From contig CP018783.1 of the NCBI GenBank assembly GCA_002025645.1, forward strand, positions 3,100,001 through 3,164,000: a DNA stretch of 64,000 nucleotides, written 5' to 3'. Below are positions 44,030 through 51,666 of the stretch, one piece after another. How positions within the stretch are numbered: the stretch's first letter is position 1; the number at the start of each line of letters is the position of its first letter. This DNA is from Curtobacterium pusillum. GTDB taxonomy: Bacteria; Actinomycetota; Actinomycetes; Actinomycetales; Microbacteriaceae. Below the pieces are notes generated by a model. That model was not told the DNA's origin and did no database searches. It was given only the letters and a program-made list of their open reading frames with translations. Both the position numbers and the translations under genes were made by a program.

Positions 44030-44470
44030 CTACGTAGCGGGCTTCGCGTCCTCGGGCGCGCCGCCGCCGGGGTTCGCGACGACCTCCCAGAGGTGGCCGT
44101 CCGGGTCCTGGAAGAAGCCGGACCACATGCCCCACGGGCGCGTGTAGGGCGCAGCGAGCATCGTCGCTCCCGCGGCCCGTGCCCGTCCGAGGAACGCCTC
44201 GGCATCGGCCTGCGAGTCGACGAAGTGCCCGATCGTGCTGCTCGGTGCGGTGGCGAGTGACACCCCGGAGTCCTTCGCCATGTCGTCGCGGCCGTAGACG
44301 CTCACGATCACGCCGTCGTCGAGCGTGAACATCGCCGTGGTGCCGCCTGCTTCGGTCTCGGTCGCGGGGTACTCGGTGCCGATCACCCCGCTGCCGTCGA
44401 TCCCGAGCAGGGCGCGGTAGAACTCCGCCGAACGTGCGACGTCGGCGACGGCCAGGGTGATCGCGTGCAT
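44030..44470 (-). CDS. VOC family (glyoxalase-like) protein
   Basis: 146 residues with two betaalphabetabetabeta modules. The head MHAITLAVADVARSAEFYRALLG and the end SGFFQDPDGHLWEVVANPG are standard, with metal-binding His and Glu in HLWEV. Probably a metal-dependent lyase, dioxygenase or antibiotic-binding protein of the fold; substrate unknown. ATG at 44470. Lies 29 bases after the MarR gene and probably shares its transcript. Confidence 0.85.
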   Translation of the reverse strand: MHAITLAVADVARSAEFYRALLGIDGSGVIGTEYPATETEAGGTTAMFTLDDGVIVSVYGRDDMAKDSGVSLATAPSSTIGHFVDSQADAEAFLGRARAAGATMLAAPYTRPWGMWSGFFQDPDGHLWEVVANPGGGAPEDAKPAT

Positions 44471-44499
44471 GCGCCGGAGCGTAGTCGCCGGCCGGCGGG

Positions 44500-44994
44500 T
44501 CAGTCCCCGAGGCCCAGGATGAGTCGGCGCAGCAAACCGGAAAGCTGGTCCTGCTCGGCCTCGGACACCCCGGTCAGGATGTCCCGCTCGGCCCCGAGCA
44601 GGTCGGCGATCGCGGCGTCCACGGTGGCGCGACCCTCCGCGGTCAACGACACCAGGATGCCCCGGCCGTCCTTCGGATCGGTGCGCCGGGCGACGAGTCC
44701 GCGCGCCGCCAGTCGGTCCACCCGGTTCGTCATCGTGCCACTCGACACCATGGTCTGCTGCAGGAGCGTCTTCGGGCTCAGCTCGTACGGCTCACCCGCC
44801 CGCCGCAGTGCCGACAGGACGTCGAACTCCCACGGCTCGACTCCGCTCTCGTCGAACGCGGCGCGACGAGCACGGTCCAGGTGCCGGGCCAGCCGGTCGA
44901 CGCGGGACAGGACCTCGAGCGGGCCGAAGTCCAGGTCTGCTCGTTCCCGTCCCCACGCAGCGACGATGCGATCGACCTCGTCCTCCTGCGGCAT
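44500..44994 (-). CDS. MarR family transcriptional regulator
   Basis: 164 residues. Recognition region SPKTLLQQTMVSSGTMTNRVDRL, wing DPKDGRGILVSLT, with flanking dimerisation helices. ATG at 44994. Its operon partner is the VOC protein. The 80 bases between its start and the tRNA gene hold its promoter. Confidence 0.9.
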   Translation of the reverse strand: MPQEDEVDRIVAAWGRERADLDFGPLEVLSRVDRLARHLDRARRAAFDESGVEPWEFDVLSALRRAGEPYELSPKTLLQQTMVSSGTMTNRVDRLAARGLVARRTDPKDGRGILVSLTAEGRATVDAAIADLLGAERDILTGVSEAEQDQLSGLLRRLILGLGD

Positions 44995-45074
44995 CCCCCC
45001 ATCTTGGCGGACGCGAGGGCTGCACGGCCAGCCTCGTCGGTCGTGGGAGGATGGTCGGGCGCCTCCGTGCGCGT

Positions 45075-45146
45075 TCCGCCTTGGTGTAATGGCAGCACGA
45101 CGGCCTTTGGTGCCGTTAGGTCCGGGTTCGAATCCTGGAGGCGGAG
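45075..45146 (+). tRNA. tRNA-Gln (anticodon TTG)
   Basis: Acceptor TCCGCCT (45075-45081) pairs with AGGCGGA (45139-45145). The D arm is TTGGTGTAATGGCAGCA. Anticodon stem ACGGC/GCCGT holds the loop CTTTGGT with anticodon TTG, reading CAA/CAG. The T arm GGTTCGAAT is standard. No CCA is encoded. Everything downstream to the window end is accessory in character, so this gene may be the integration target of the island. Confidence 0.95.
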
Positions 45147-45386
45147 CCGGGGGGTGTTCGGAGTTTTCGGCGATCTCAGTCGGAATATTCGGGCGTGACA
45201 GCAGGCCGAGGTGGAAAACCGCGCTCAGCTCCGCTCCCAGGGTCGCTCGTCCTGTCCCGACGACCGCTGGGGAGCGTACCGCGACGCGTGCCTTGGTCTG
45301 CGTTCGCTTCGAGGAACGACGAATACCCCCTGCCGGACGTGGCGAGGGGGAGTTCAGGGTCTATGAAGTTTGGAGGCGCGGGCTCG
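45147..45386. other. Intergenic stretch at the island's left edge, with a small hairpin
   Basis: 240 bp without a gene. CCCCCT (45326-45331) and AGGGGG (45345-45350) can pair and could end the leftward transposase transcript. A fragment TGGAGGCGCGGGCT at about 45370 recalls the dispersed hairpin core. No direct repeat of the tRNA end seen. Confidence 0.5.
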
Positions 45387-47210
45387 TCAGTCCAGTAGTT
45401 GGAACTCTGGTAGCTGCGCGATTGCGTTGAAGCCGTTTCGAGAGTCGTGCTCGTCGAGGGTCAGGGTGCTCAGGCCGGCCTCGAACAGGGCGGGGCTGGT
45501 GTTGTTCATGCGGTTGATGGGCGCGAGGCTCAGTCGCTCCTTCAGCCACTCGATGATGCGAGCGAGGTTTGCGCTTGCAGCTGCGAATGCGGCAGCGAGC
45601 TCGACAAACCAGGGTCCGCGGACGCGACGCTTCATAGCCACTCCGAGGGCTTCGCGATCGGCGTCTTTGAGGCGCGAGTTGCCGTTCTCGACATTGTTGC
45701 GCTGGCCGAACCAGGCACGCTGCTCGTCGGAACCGTACTCGAACTCCTGGTGGTACTTCAGGTGGCGCTGATTCAACACACCCGGGCGATTGCTGAGGTT
45801 GCCCGGGACCTTGACGGTCTTCCCAGGCACTTTGAGTTCCACGACTTCGCCGGATTCGGGATCGAACTCGACCTCATCGCTCTTGAACGTGGGATAGGTG
45901 TACTGCCGGGCGCCCGTCTGGTCGAAGTTGCTGCGCGGCTTCAGATGGTACTTGCTGCGCGAGTTCCGACGCTTCGTCGCGAGTGCCTCGGCCTCAGCGC
46001 GAGCGGCGCTTTGCGCTTCTTTCGGTAACTCTTCAATGGCGGCAAGTCGTGCCTGGTGAGTTTGTTCGAGGAAGACGAGGGTTGAGGGCATGCATGCCAT
46101 GTACCAGTTGCCGCCCACCATGATGAGCTTGTGACGGCCGTCTTTGCTGTTGTAGGACGCCTGGATGCCGAGTTCGGTCGTCTTGTAGTCCATAACGACC
46201 TTGACGCCAGCTTTCGCGAGCGGCCCTTGGAGGTCCTGAACTCGGGCGCCAGGGAAGTACGCGCGGTCGCCGATGAGTGTCTTGACGTCGATTCCGCGCG
46301 AGCGCATCGAGTTGTAGAGATGCAGCCCGTGTCCGCGAGTCTTGCCCGGCTTGTGCCCGCTGGTCGCGAGGAACAGGAGCGGGTATGTGAAGTCGCTTTC
46401 AGCAGGGTCGCGAGTCATGACCGCGAACTCGACCTCCCAGCCGAACTTGCGCTTGCTCTTCTTGACTCCGGACCCGTCGTGATCGCCATCGCGCGTGTAC
46501 CACCCGCAGTCGAAGTTCACCGAAACCGTATCGTTCGGGCCGATTGTCTTGTCACCCTTCTGGCTGCCGGAGACCTCCGCAAAGGTGGCGTCGATGGCGA
46601 CAGCGCCCTTGAACCGTCGGCGGACGTCCCTCGGCAGGAAGTTGACCGAGCCGTCAATGAGGAGGTTCGTGAGCTCGAGCATTCGCGCGTGCCGTTTGGC
46701 CATCTGCTTACGCTCTCGACTCGCGACGAGGAGGTCGTAGTCCTTCTTCAGCGTTCGCTCGCCCCGCTTGCCGGGGTGTCGGTCAGTGAGGGTTCGCAGG
46801 CGCTGGATCGCCTCCCAGAGGCGGCGGTACTGCGTAGCCTGGTGCGGAGAGAAATGAAGGATGCCAACGGCTTCGCGTTGCCGAACGGTCAAGGACATCG
46901 CGACTTCGGTCATCTTCTTGATGCTGACGCTTCGTCGAGCTCGCATCGTCACGAACATCAACTTCAGAAGGCTTGCTTCTGAGAAGAGTGCGCGACGTCC
47001 TCGATTCGAGCGACGTTCCTCACGCCGCCACTCCAGCACTCGTTCTTCAATCGGTGCGCGGCTGAACAGGAGAACCGCCTCGTGGACAGCGAGTTCGAGT
47101 GGAACCACTTCGCCGACGCGCATGTACTTCCCCATAGGCACACCGAAGGCTTCGAGCATGAATCGCTCAGCATCTTCGTAGTCGTGGTGCTTGGGAAGCG
47201 GCGCGGTCAT
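45387..47210 (-). CDS. DDE transposase-like protein
   Basis: 607 residues with an RNase H-like DDE core. Asp207 is in AVAIDATFAEVSG, Asp315 in TLIGDRAYFPGA and Glu508 in RNNVENGNSRLKD, the IS1182/IS4-like spacing with a long insert before the Glu. The N-terminal 200 residues are helical and basic. Start ATG at 47210 overlaps the stop of the recombinase-like gene upstream by four bases, an unusual coupling for an insertion sequence. No terminal inverted repeats were found by eye. Confidence 0.75.
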   Translation of the reverse strand: MTAPLPKHHDYEDAERFMLEAFGVPMGKYMRVGEVVPLELAVHEAVLLFSRAPIEERVLEWRREERRSNRGRRALFSEASLLKLMFVTMRARRSVSIKKMTEVAMSLTVRQREAVGILHFSPHQATQYRRLWEAIQRLRTLTDRHPGKRGERTLKKDYDLLVASRERKQMAKRHARMLELTNLLIDGSVNFLPRDVRRRFKGAVAIDATFAEVSGSQKGDKTIGPNDTVSVNFDCGWYTRDGDHDGSGVKKSKRKFGWEVEFAVMTRDPAESDFTYPLLFLATSGHKPGKTRGHGLHLYNSMRSRGIDVKTLIGDRAYFPGARVQDLQGPLAKAGVKVVMDYKTTELGIQASYNSKDGRHKLIMVGGNWYMACMPSTLVFLEQTHQARLAAIEELPKEAQSAARAEAEALATKRRNSRSKYHLKPRSNFDQTGARQYTYPTFKSDEVEFDPESGEVVELKVPGKTVKVPGNLSNRPGVLNQRHLKYHQEFEYGSDEQRAWFGQRNNVENGNSRLKDADREALGVAMKRRVRGPWFVELAAAFAAASANLARIIEWLKERLSLAPINRMNNTSPALFEAGLSTLTLDEHDSRNGFNAIAQLPEFQLLD

Positions 47211-48187
47211 CGTGCCACCTCCGCGCGGAGCTGGCTGCGGTAGGAGTCGGTGTCCAGTGCCGGGACATGGGCGACGAGTTGGTCGAGGTGTTCGAACTTC
47301 GTGACGCCGGCGGCGGTCATGAGAGCGCGCATGTCGGTGCGGGCGATGAGGTGGGTGATGAGCCAGGTGTTCCGCATGCGGGTGGTGACGGGACCTGGTT
47401 CGTTGCCGCGGTCGGTGTCGTAGAGGAACGTGGTGAGCGTACTGATGCCGTGCTTGACCCGCTTCGGCGACCCGAATACCCAGTGCTCCGGCTCGACCTC
47501 GGCAATGGAGTTGAGCAGGAGCGTCTCAAATCGGGCCAGGAGCGGAACGGTCCGGGCTCCCGCCGAGACGGTGACGAGGACACCCTCGGCGTCAGCGACG
47601 ATGTCGCGGCGGCAGACCTGGAGGAGCTCGTTCGCTTTGAGCCCCGCTCCAGCGCAGAGCGCGAGGACGACGCCGGCGCTGCGCCGTCGTGCCGCGGTCG
47701 ACTGGCCCGTCGCCCAGCTCTCAAGGAGGTGCAGGTCGAGGTCGTCGTACGGTGCTGCGGTGTTCTGCGGAGCCGTCGGCGCGAACTCCAGCGGCACCTC
47801 GCCGACGAGGACCTCGGACATGCGCATCAGAGCGGACCGGTACGTGCGACGCGTGGTGTCCGACCAGGTGACGTCGGTCCGGGTGATGTAGCGCCGGATG
47901 ATGACGGGGTGGAAGACGACGGCGGTCTTCGCCGGGTATCCGCTGACGTTGATGACCCAGTCGACGAACGGTGCCGCGACAACGATGAGCCGGTCGGCGG
48001 GCTGAGCAATGGACACTGCCGCGTCAGCCACTGCGCTGACAACGAAGGCCCGGACAACGCTCCACCTGTCCTCCGCGAACGTCGGGACGTACTTCACCGG
48101 TGTTCCTCCGCGCCTGAGGAACGACAGGACGGCACGGAGCATCGCGGCAATGTACTGACGCAACGAGCGGAGGATCTGGCGATACAT
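47207..48187 (-). CDS. Degenerate tyrosine-recombinase-like protein A
   Basis: 326 residues. The middle part resembles a core-binding domain (RRYITRTDVTWSDTTRRTYRSAL) and the C-terminal half a catalytic domain: LALCAGAGLKANELLQVCRRDI in place of G-L-R-x-x-E-L and TTRMRNTWLITHLIAR in place of H-x-x-R-H. The first catalytic Arg is Lys here, both usual His are missing, and the tyrosine is doubtful (DTDSYRSQL). An extended head (SLRQYIAAMLRAVLSFLRR) precedes. Upstream and coupled to the DDE gene. Paralogue of the protein at 49136-50038. Catalysis seems unlikely; a DNA-binding helper is possible. Confidence 0.6.
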   Translation of the reverse strand: MYRQILRSLRQYIAAMLRAVLSFLRRGGTPVKYVPTFAEDRWSVVRAFVVSAVADAAVSIAQPADRLIVVAAPFVDWVINVSGYPAKTAVVFHPVIIRRYITRTDVTWSDTTRRTYRSALMRMSEVLVGEVPLEFAPTAPQNTAAPYDDLDLHLLESWATGQSTAARRRSAGVVLALCAGAGLKANELLQVCRRDIVADAEGVLVTVSAGARTVPLLARFETLLLNSIAEVEPEHWVFGSPKRVKHGISTLTTFLYDTDRGNEPGPVTTRMRNTWLITHLIARTDMRALMTAAGVTKFEHLDQLVAHVPALDTDSYRSQLRAEVAR

Positions 48188-48560
48188 GCCCGCCCTATGC
48201 AGACGCAGTGAGATGAGCTGTGGGAAAGCGCTCCAGATTCTGATCTCGCTGCCTGCCGATCCCCATGACTGCGCGGATCAGTGGGTACCGCCGCCGATGC
48301 GAACGGACGCGCCCTGCCGGGCGTGTCGCCGCTTGCCCGCGCATACGACGGTGACGTCGGCGTCGTACGCGTGACGCTCGCGATGTGCATGCGATCCGGG
48401 CGGCTCTCTGCTTCGGGGACTCAGAAAACGTAGTGATCTTCGCGTCCGGATTGGTCCTGTTTGCGGACCCCGCTCGTCCGCGACCCGCGCGTCCTCCAAG
48501 ATCACGCCCGTTCCGCGCATACCCCCTCCGAGGCCGACCGCCGGCCTCGGAGAGGACCAC
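48188..48560. other. Divergent gap with a perfect hairpin over the ribosome site of the next gene
   Basis: 373 bp between divergent genes; no coding signal trusted. CTCCGAGGCC (48526-48535) and GGCCTCGGAG (48543-48552) form a perfect ten-base stem with loop GACCGCC. Its right arm runs into GGAGAGGACC just before the ATG at 48561, so the hairpin would hide the ribosome-binding site. Confidence 0.6.
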
Positions 48561-49130
48561 ATGCCCACCCCGACCACGGCGCTCGCAGCGCTCCACGCCG
48601 AGTACTCCGACCACGCAACGCAGCCAGCCCTGACGCTCACCCTCGACCAACGGCGCGGCGTCGCGTTCTACCTCGCCGACACCGATGACTCCGTCGAGGT
48701 TGAATCCTTCGTACGACGCTGGACCGACCGAGTGCACGACCTCGACGACTTCGTCGACAAGCACGGACGGATGCCCCGCGCCGACTCGACCCGTCCCCGC
48801 CCTGCGACCGCCGAACAGACCCTCGTTGACACCCTTACGTACTTCCGGCAGATCGGCGCTGCGGGCGGCTACTGCTCGTACCAGGTTCGACGACTTGAAG
48901 CGGTGCCGGGCTTCGCATGGAACCCCCGGGACGCTCAGTGGTCCGCGATGCTCGCCGCGCACCAGCAGTTCTGGGTCAATCATCAGCGACCGCCGCGTCG
49001 TCGCGCGACCGACCCTGCCGAGGTGACGATCGGACGGTGGGTCGCCCAGCAACGCGCCCAGCACGCCCGCGGCCGCCTGCTGCCCGAACGCGAACAGCAG
49101 CTCCGGGCAGCACGGTTCCGGGTCCTCTGA
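48561..49130 (+). CDS. Helicase-associated-domain (HA) repeat protein
   Basis: 189 residues. The C-terminal segment TIGRWVAQQRAQHARGRLLP followed by EREQQLRAARFRVL matches the helicase-associated repeat (L-G-x-W-V-x-x-Q-R ... G-x-L-x-x-x-R). A second, weaker repeat precedes it (WSAMLAAHQQFWVNHQRPPR). These repeats usually follow SNF2/SSL2-type helicases in actinobacteria and are thought to bind DNA; here no helicase domain is present. The ATG at 48561 lies behind the hairpin above. Flanked by the two recombinase-like paralogues. Confidence 0.7.
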   Translation: MPTPTTALAALHAEYSDHATQPALTLTLDQRRGVAFYLADTDDSVEVESFVRRWTDRVHDLDDFVDKHGRMPRADSTRPRPATAEQTLVDTLTYFRQIGAAGGYCSYQVRRLEAVPGFAWNPRDAQWSAMLAAHQQFWVNHQRPPRRRATDPAEVTIGRWVAQQRAQHARGRLLPEREQQLRAARFRVL

Positions 49131-49135
49131 CGGCG

Positions 49136-50038
49136 TTACCGAACTTCGCGAGCCTCAGCGAGGATCCGTCGACGATGCTCGGAAGCGTCCATCGTCGGAA
49201 TGTGCCGCAGAGACGTGACCAAGTGCTCCGGCTTGCGCAGTCCGCCGGCAGCCATGAGCTCCCCGACGTGCGTGCCGCCAGCGAGCTGCGTAGTGATCCA
49301 CGTAGCGCGCATTCGCGTGGGGACTGGCTTCGGCTCGTTGCCGAAGTCGGTGTGGTTGATGAACGGCGTGACGAAGTTGTAGGTCGCCTTTCTGTCCTCC
49401 CCGCCAAGCACCCATGCGTCGTCCGGCACGTCCGCGAGGGAGTCGATGAGGAGCTGTTCCCATCGTTCGAGCACAGGTACCGACCTCAGCCTTCCGCCCT
49501 GGACGTCGACGAGCGCTCCGTCACGGTCAACGCGCACGTCGCTCCGCCGCAGTTGCTGCATCTCCCACGGGTCAAGCCCAGCACCTGCTCCCAGGGCGAG
49601 GACTGCGCCAGCACCTCGACGTCGCAGTGCCGTCGACTGCCCAAGCGCCCAGGTCTCGAGCAGGTTCATTTCGAGGTCGGTGTACGGGGCAGTGACAGAC
49701 TGCCCGTTCAACGGCGCAAACTCGATCGGACCCTCTTCGGGGAGGACGACCTCCGAGATCCGGAGCAGGAAGGAGCGGTAGTCGCGGAGCGTCTTGTCCT
49801 TGAGGTTTAGGTCGTCGCGGGAGATGTACCGGCGGATTAGCACCGGGTGGAACACGTTCGCGACCTTCTGCATCCCGTTGACGTGAACGACCCAGTCAAC
49901 GTACGGCGTTACCGCGACCATCAGCCGCTCAGCAAGGTAGGCACACGCGGGTGCGACGAGCGCGACAGCGTCCAGTACGAACGGCTCGATGTTGGCCCAC
50001 CGGTCGGCGGGAACCGACTGGTTCCGGTACTTCCGCAT
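49136..50038 (-). CDS. Degenerate tyrosine-recombinase-like protein B (paralogue of A)
   Basis: About 300 residues from ATG at 50038; an open frame continues to 50329 but without alignment to A. Matches A along its length: PYVDWVVHVNGMQKVANVFH, RRYISRDDLNLKDKTLRDYR, LLETWALGQSTALRRRGAGA, then GAGAGLDPWEMQQLRRSDV and PTRMRATWITTQLAGG. The usual catalytic Arg is Asp, His positions are absent, and where Y would be there is SEHRRR. So even less able than A to cut DNA. Ends six bases from the HA gene, tail to tail. Confidence 0.6.
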   Translation of the reverse strand: MRKYRNQSVPADRWANIEPFVLDAVALVAPACAYLAERLMVAVTPYVDWVVHVNGMQKVANVFHPVLIRRYISRDDLNLKDKTLRDYRSFLLRISEVVLPEEGPIEFAPLNGQSVTAPYTDLEMNLLETWALGQSTALRRRGAGAVLALGAGAGLDPWEMQQLRRSDVRVDRDGALVDVQGGRLRSVPVLERWEQLLIDSLADVPDDAWVLGGEDRKATYNFVTPFINHTDFGNEPKPVPTRMRATWITTQLAGGTHVGELMAAGGLRKPEHLVTSLRHIPTMDASEHRRRILAEAREVR

Positions 50039-50477
50039 CGCGTGGAGGGGTTCTGGGCGAAGCTGCGGGACAAGCGTCCCCTTGTCTGCGTTCGAGCTTC
50101 GGGCCCCGAGCGTTGAGTCCCCGAGGATGAGCGGCTCGGGTTCCCAACATTGGACGTGCGAGCAGTGCTCGACGAGACCTCGACGTGGGAACGGACGACC
50201 GAAGGCGGCGCCCATCGGCCGCCCCAGGGCAGTCGCAGACGTGACGGTCTCCTGGTGCGGCACGACGCGGTGCTCGGTAGAACGAGGTGAGCGGAGCGCC
50301 GCTCGAACGGCGGCAGGGAGCGAAGGCATGCCACGGCTATGCCCGACGGCCGGACCCTGACGTGAGGAACGCCGAGAAGTAGACCGACACGGCCCTCAAG
50401 GACCGCTCCTAGCCAACTTCCCCAGCTGGTTCGGGCGTGCCGGCATAGCTCCAGGACAACGACTCCTGGAGGACCCC
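50039..50477. other. 439-bp gap before the DUF723-like gene
   Basis: An open minus-strand frame continues here to 50329 without support from the paralogue. No RNA gene or strong repeat found. The last bases, CTGGAGGACCCC, form a good ribosome site for the next gene. Confidence 0.4.
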
Positions 50478-51044
50478 TTGGACTACCGCACCGCTACCCG
50501 TGAAGAACGAGCCGCCGAGTTCATCGACTTCGCGACGAAGCTGCACGACGGCCGATACGACTACGCGCACGTTCCGCTCGGCTACGTCAACGGCGACACC
50601 AAGGTCACCATCATCTGCCCCGACCATGGGCCCTTCGAGCAGACCCCGCGCGAGCACCGCCGAGTCCGCGAAACGCCCTGGGGCCCACAGCGTGGCCAGG
50701 GTTGCCGAGACTGCAAAGGGTTCAACGCTCAGGCGGAGATTCGTCGCGAGCGATTCGTTGCGAAGGCTCTGGCCACGCACGGCGACCGGTACGACTACAC
50801 CGATGTCGTGTACTTGGACGCGCGAACCGACGTGACCGTGAACTGTAGCGAACACGGAGCATTCTCAGTCCGCCCAGACAACCACACCTCCAAATACGCG
50901 ACCGGCTGCCCCAACTGCGCCCTCACATCTCACCGCTCGGCACCGCGGTCAAAGAAGAAGTCAGAGGAAGGCCAGTGGCGGAACCGCCCGGCAGGGACGA
51001 CCACCGGACGGAAGCGGACCCCGCGCAGCGCGGAGACCCGCTAG
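50478..51044 (+). CDS. DUF723-like zinc-ribbon protein of mobile elements
   Basis: 188 residues with two copies of a pattern. KLHDGRYDYAHVPLGYVNGD then VTIICPDHGPFEQTP and CRDCKGF; and THGDRYDYTDVVYLDARTD then VTVNCSEHGAFSVRP and CPNCAL. Each repeat has paired Cys/His suited to bind zinc, as in the phage-associated DUF723 family. C-terminal tail is Lys/Arg-rich. TTG start at 50478 after GGAGGA. No catalytic centre recognised; association with homing or phage elements is from family knowledge. Confidence 0.7.
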   Translation: MDYRTATREERAAEFIDFATKLHDGRYDYAHVPLGYVNGDTKVTIICPDHGPFEQTPREHRRVRETPWGPQRGQGCRDCKGFNAQAEIRRERFVAKALATHGDRYDYTDVVYLDARTDVTVNCSEHGAFSVRPDNHTSKYATGCPNCALTSHRSAPRSKKKSEEGQWRNRPAGTTTGRKRTPRSAETR

Positions 51045-51666
51045 CTGCGCCGTCGACCGCAGCCCCACTACTCGTTCGCCTCAACGTGTCAGCACCGGGC
51101 TCGTCGTGAGCGACGGCGAGGCTTGCAACCTGCCGCCAGCGGGGGAGCGGCTACCCGAATCGGCTGCGGGCAGAGCGATCTGTCGGCCCAACCCACACCA
51201 TCGCGATGGCGTTCCACGGGATGTTCTCGCGGTTCGTCGGCTTGCGGCAGAAGGCAGGGTTGTTGTTGTTGTGAAGAGGGGAGCGAAAGTGTCTCGAAGT
51301 GCCTCAAACTGTCTGTTCCGCTCCTTGTTTGTCTGCCGCCAAGGCTTCCGCGGCTCGGCGAGTGCTGTCGGCCGGCGGCGGAAATGGCAGCCGCTGATCT
51401 GCCTAGAAGCCCACGGGAGTGTGGCCGCCCCACCCCGATCTGGATCGGTAGTGCGCTGATCGTGATCGGCCTGGTGTGCTGGATCGTCGAGGGCGTTCTG
51501 AGCAGTCGCACGACAGGCGGCGGACCGTCTCACTAGCCGATCGGCTACCGGACGCGCGCAGCCCAGATCCCGCGCTTCTCACGGTGCAGGATCCCTGCGT
51601 CGGCAAGCGCCCGGGGTGGGACGGTCGGCTGAGGCAGAGTGAACGGCCCCTGCAGCGACAGCGCGG
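51045..51666. other. 622-bp gap with only weak coding signals
   Basis: Open frames on both strands have odd, Ser/Arg/Cys-rich translations and poor ribosome sites, so most are rejected. A GTTGTTGTTGTT run occurs near 51258. One hydrophobic stretch that might be a remnant gene is listed separately at 51384-51536. The gap probably holds the 3' ends of neighbouring genes and decayed sequence. Confidence 0.4.
51384..51536 (+). CDS. Possible small membrane protein or gene remnant
   Basis: 50 residues from ATG 51384, ending in a clear hydrophobic helix (WIGSALIVIGLVCWIVEGVL). No good ribosome site and no known family. It may be the end of a decayed gene. Confidence 0.25.
   Translation: MAAADLPRSPRECGRPTPIWIGSALIVIGLVCWIVEGVLSSRTTGGGPSH

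Noticed and set aside
44465..45430. Open frame spanning the MarR gene and tRNA on the + strand
   Set aside because: Runs through the tRNA and a proven antisense gene; composition is not protein-like.
47207..50038. Functional phage integrases
   Set aside because: Both proteins lack the catalytic Arg and His set, so calling them active integrases is not supported.
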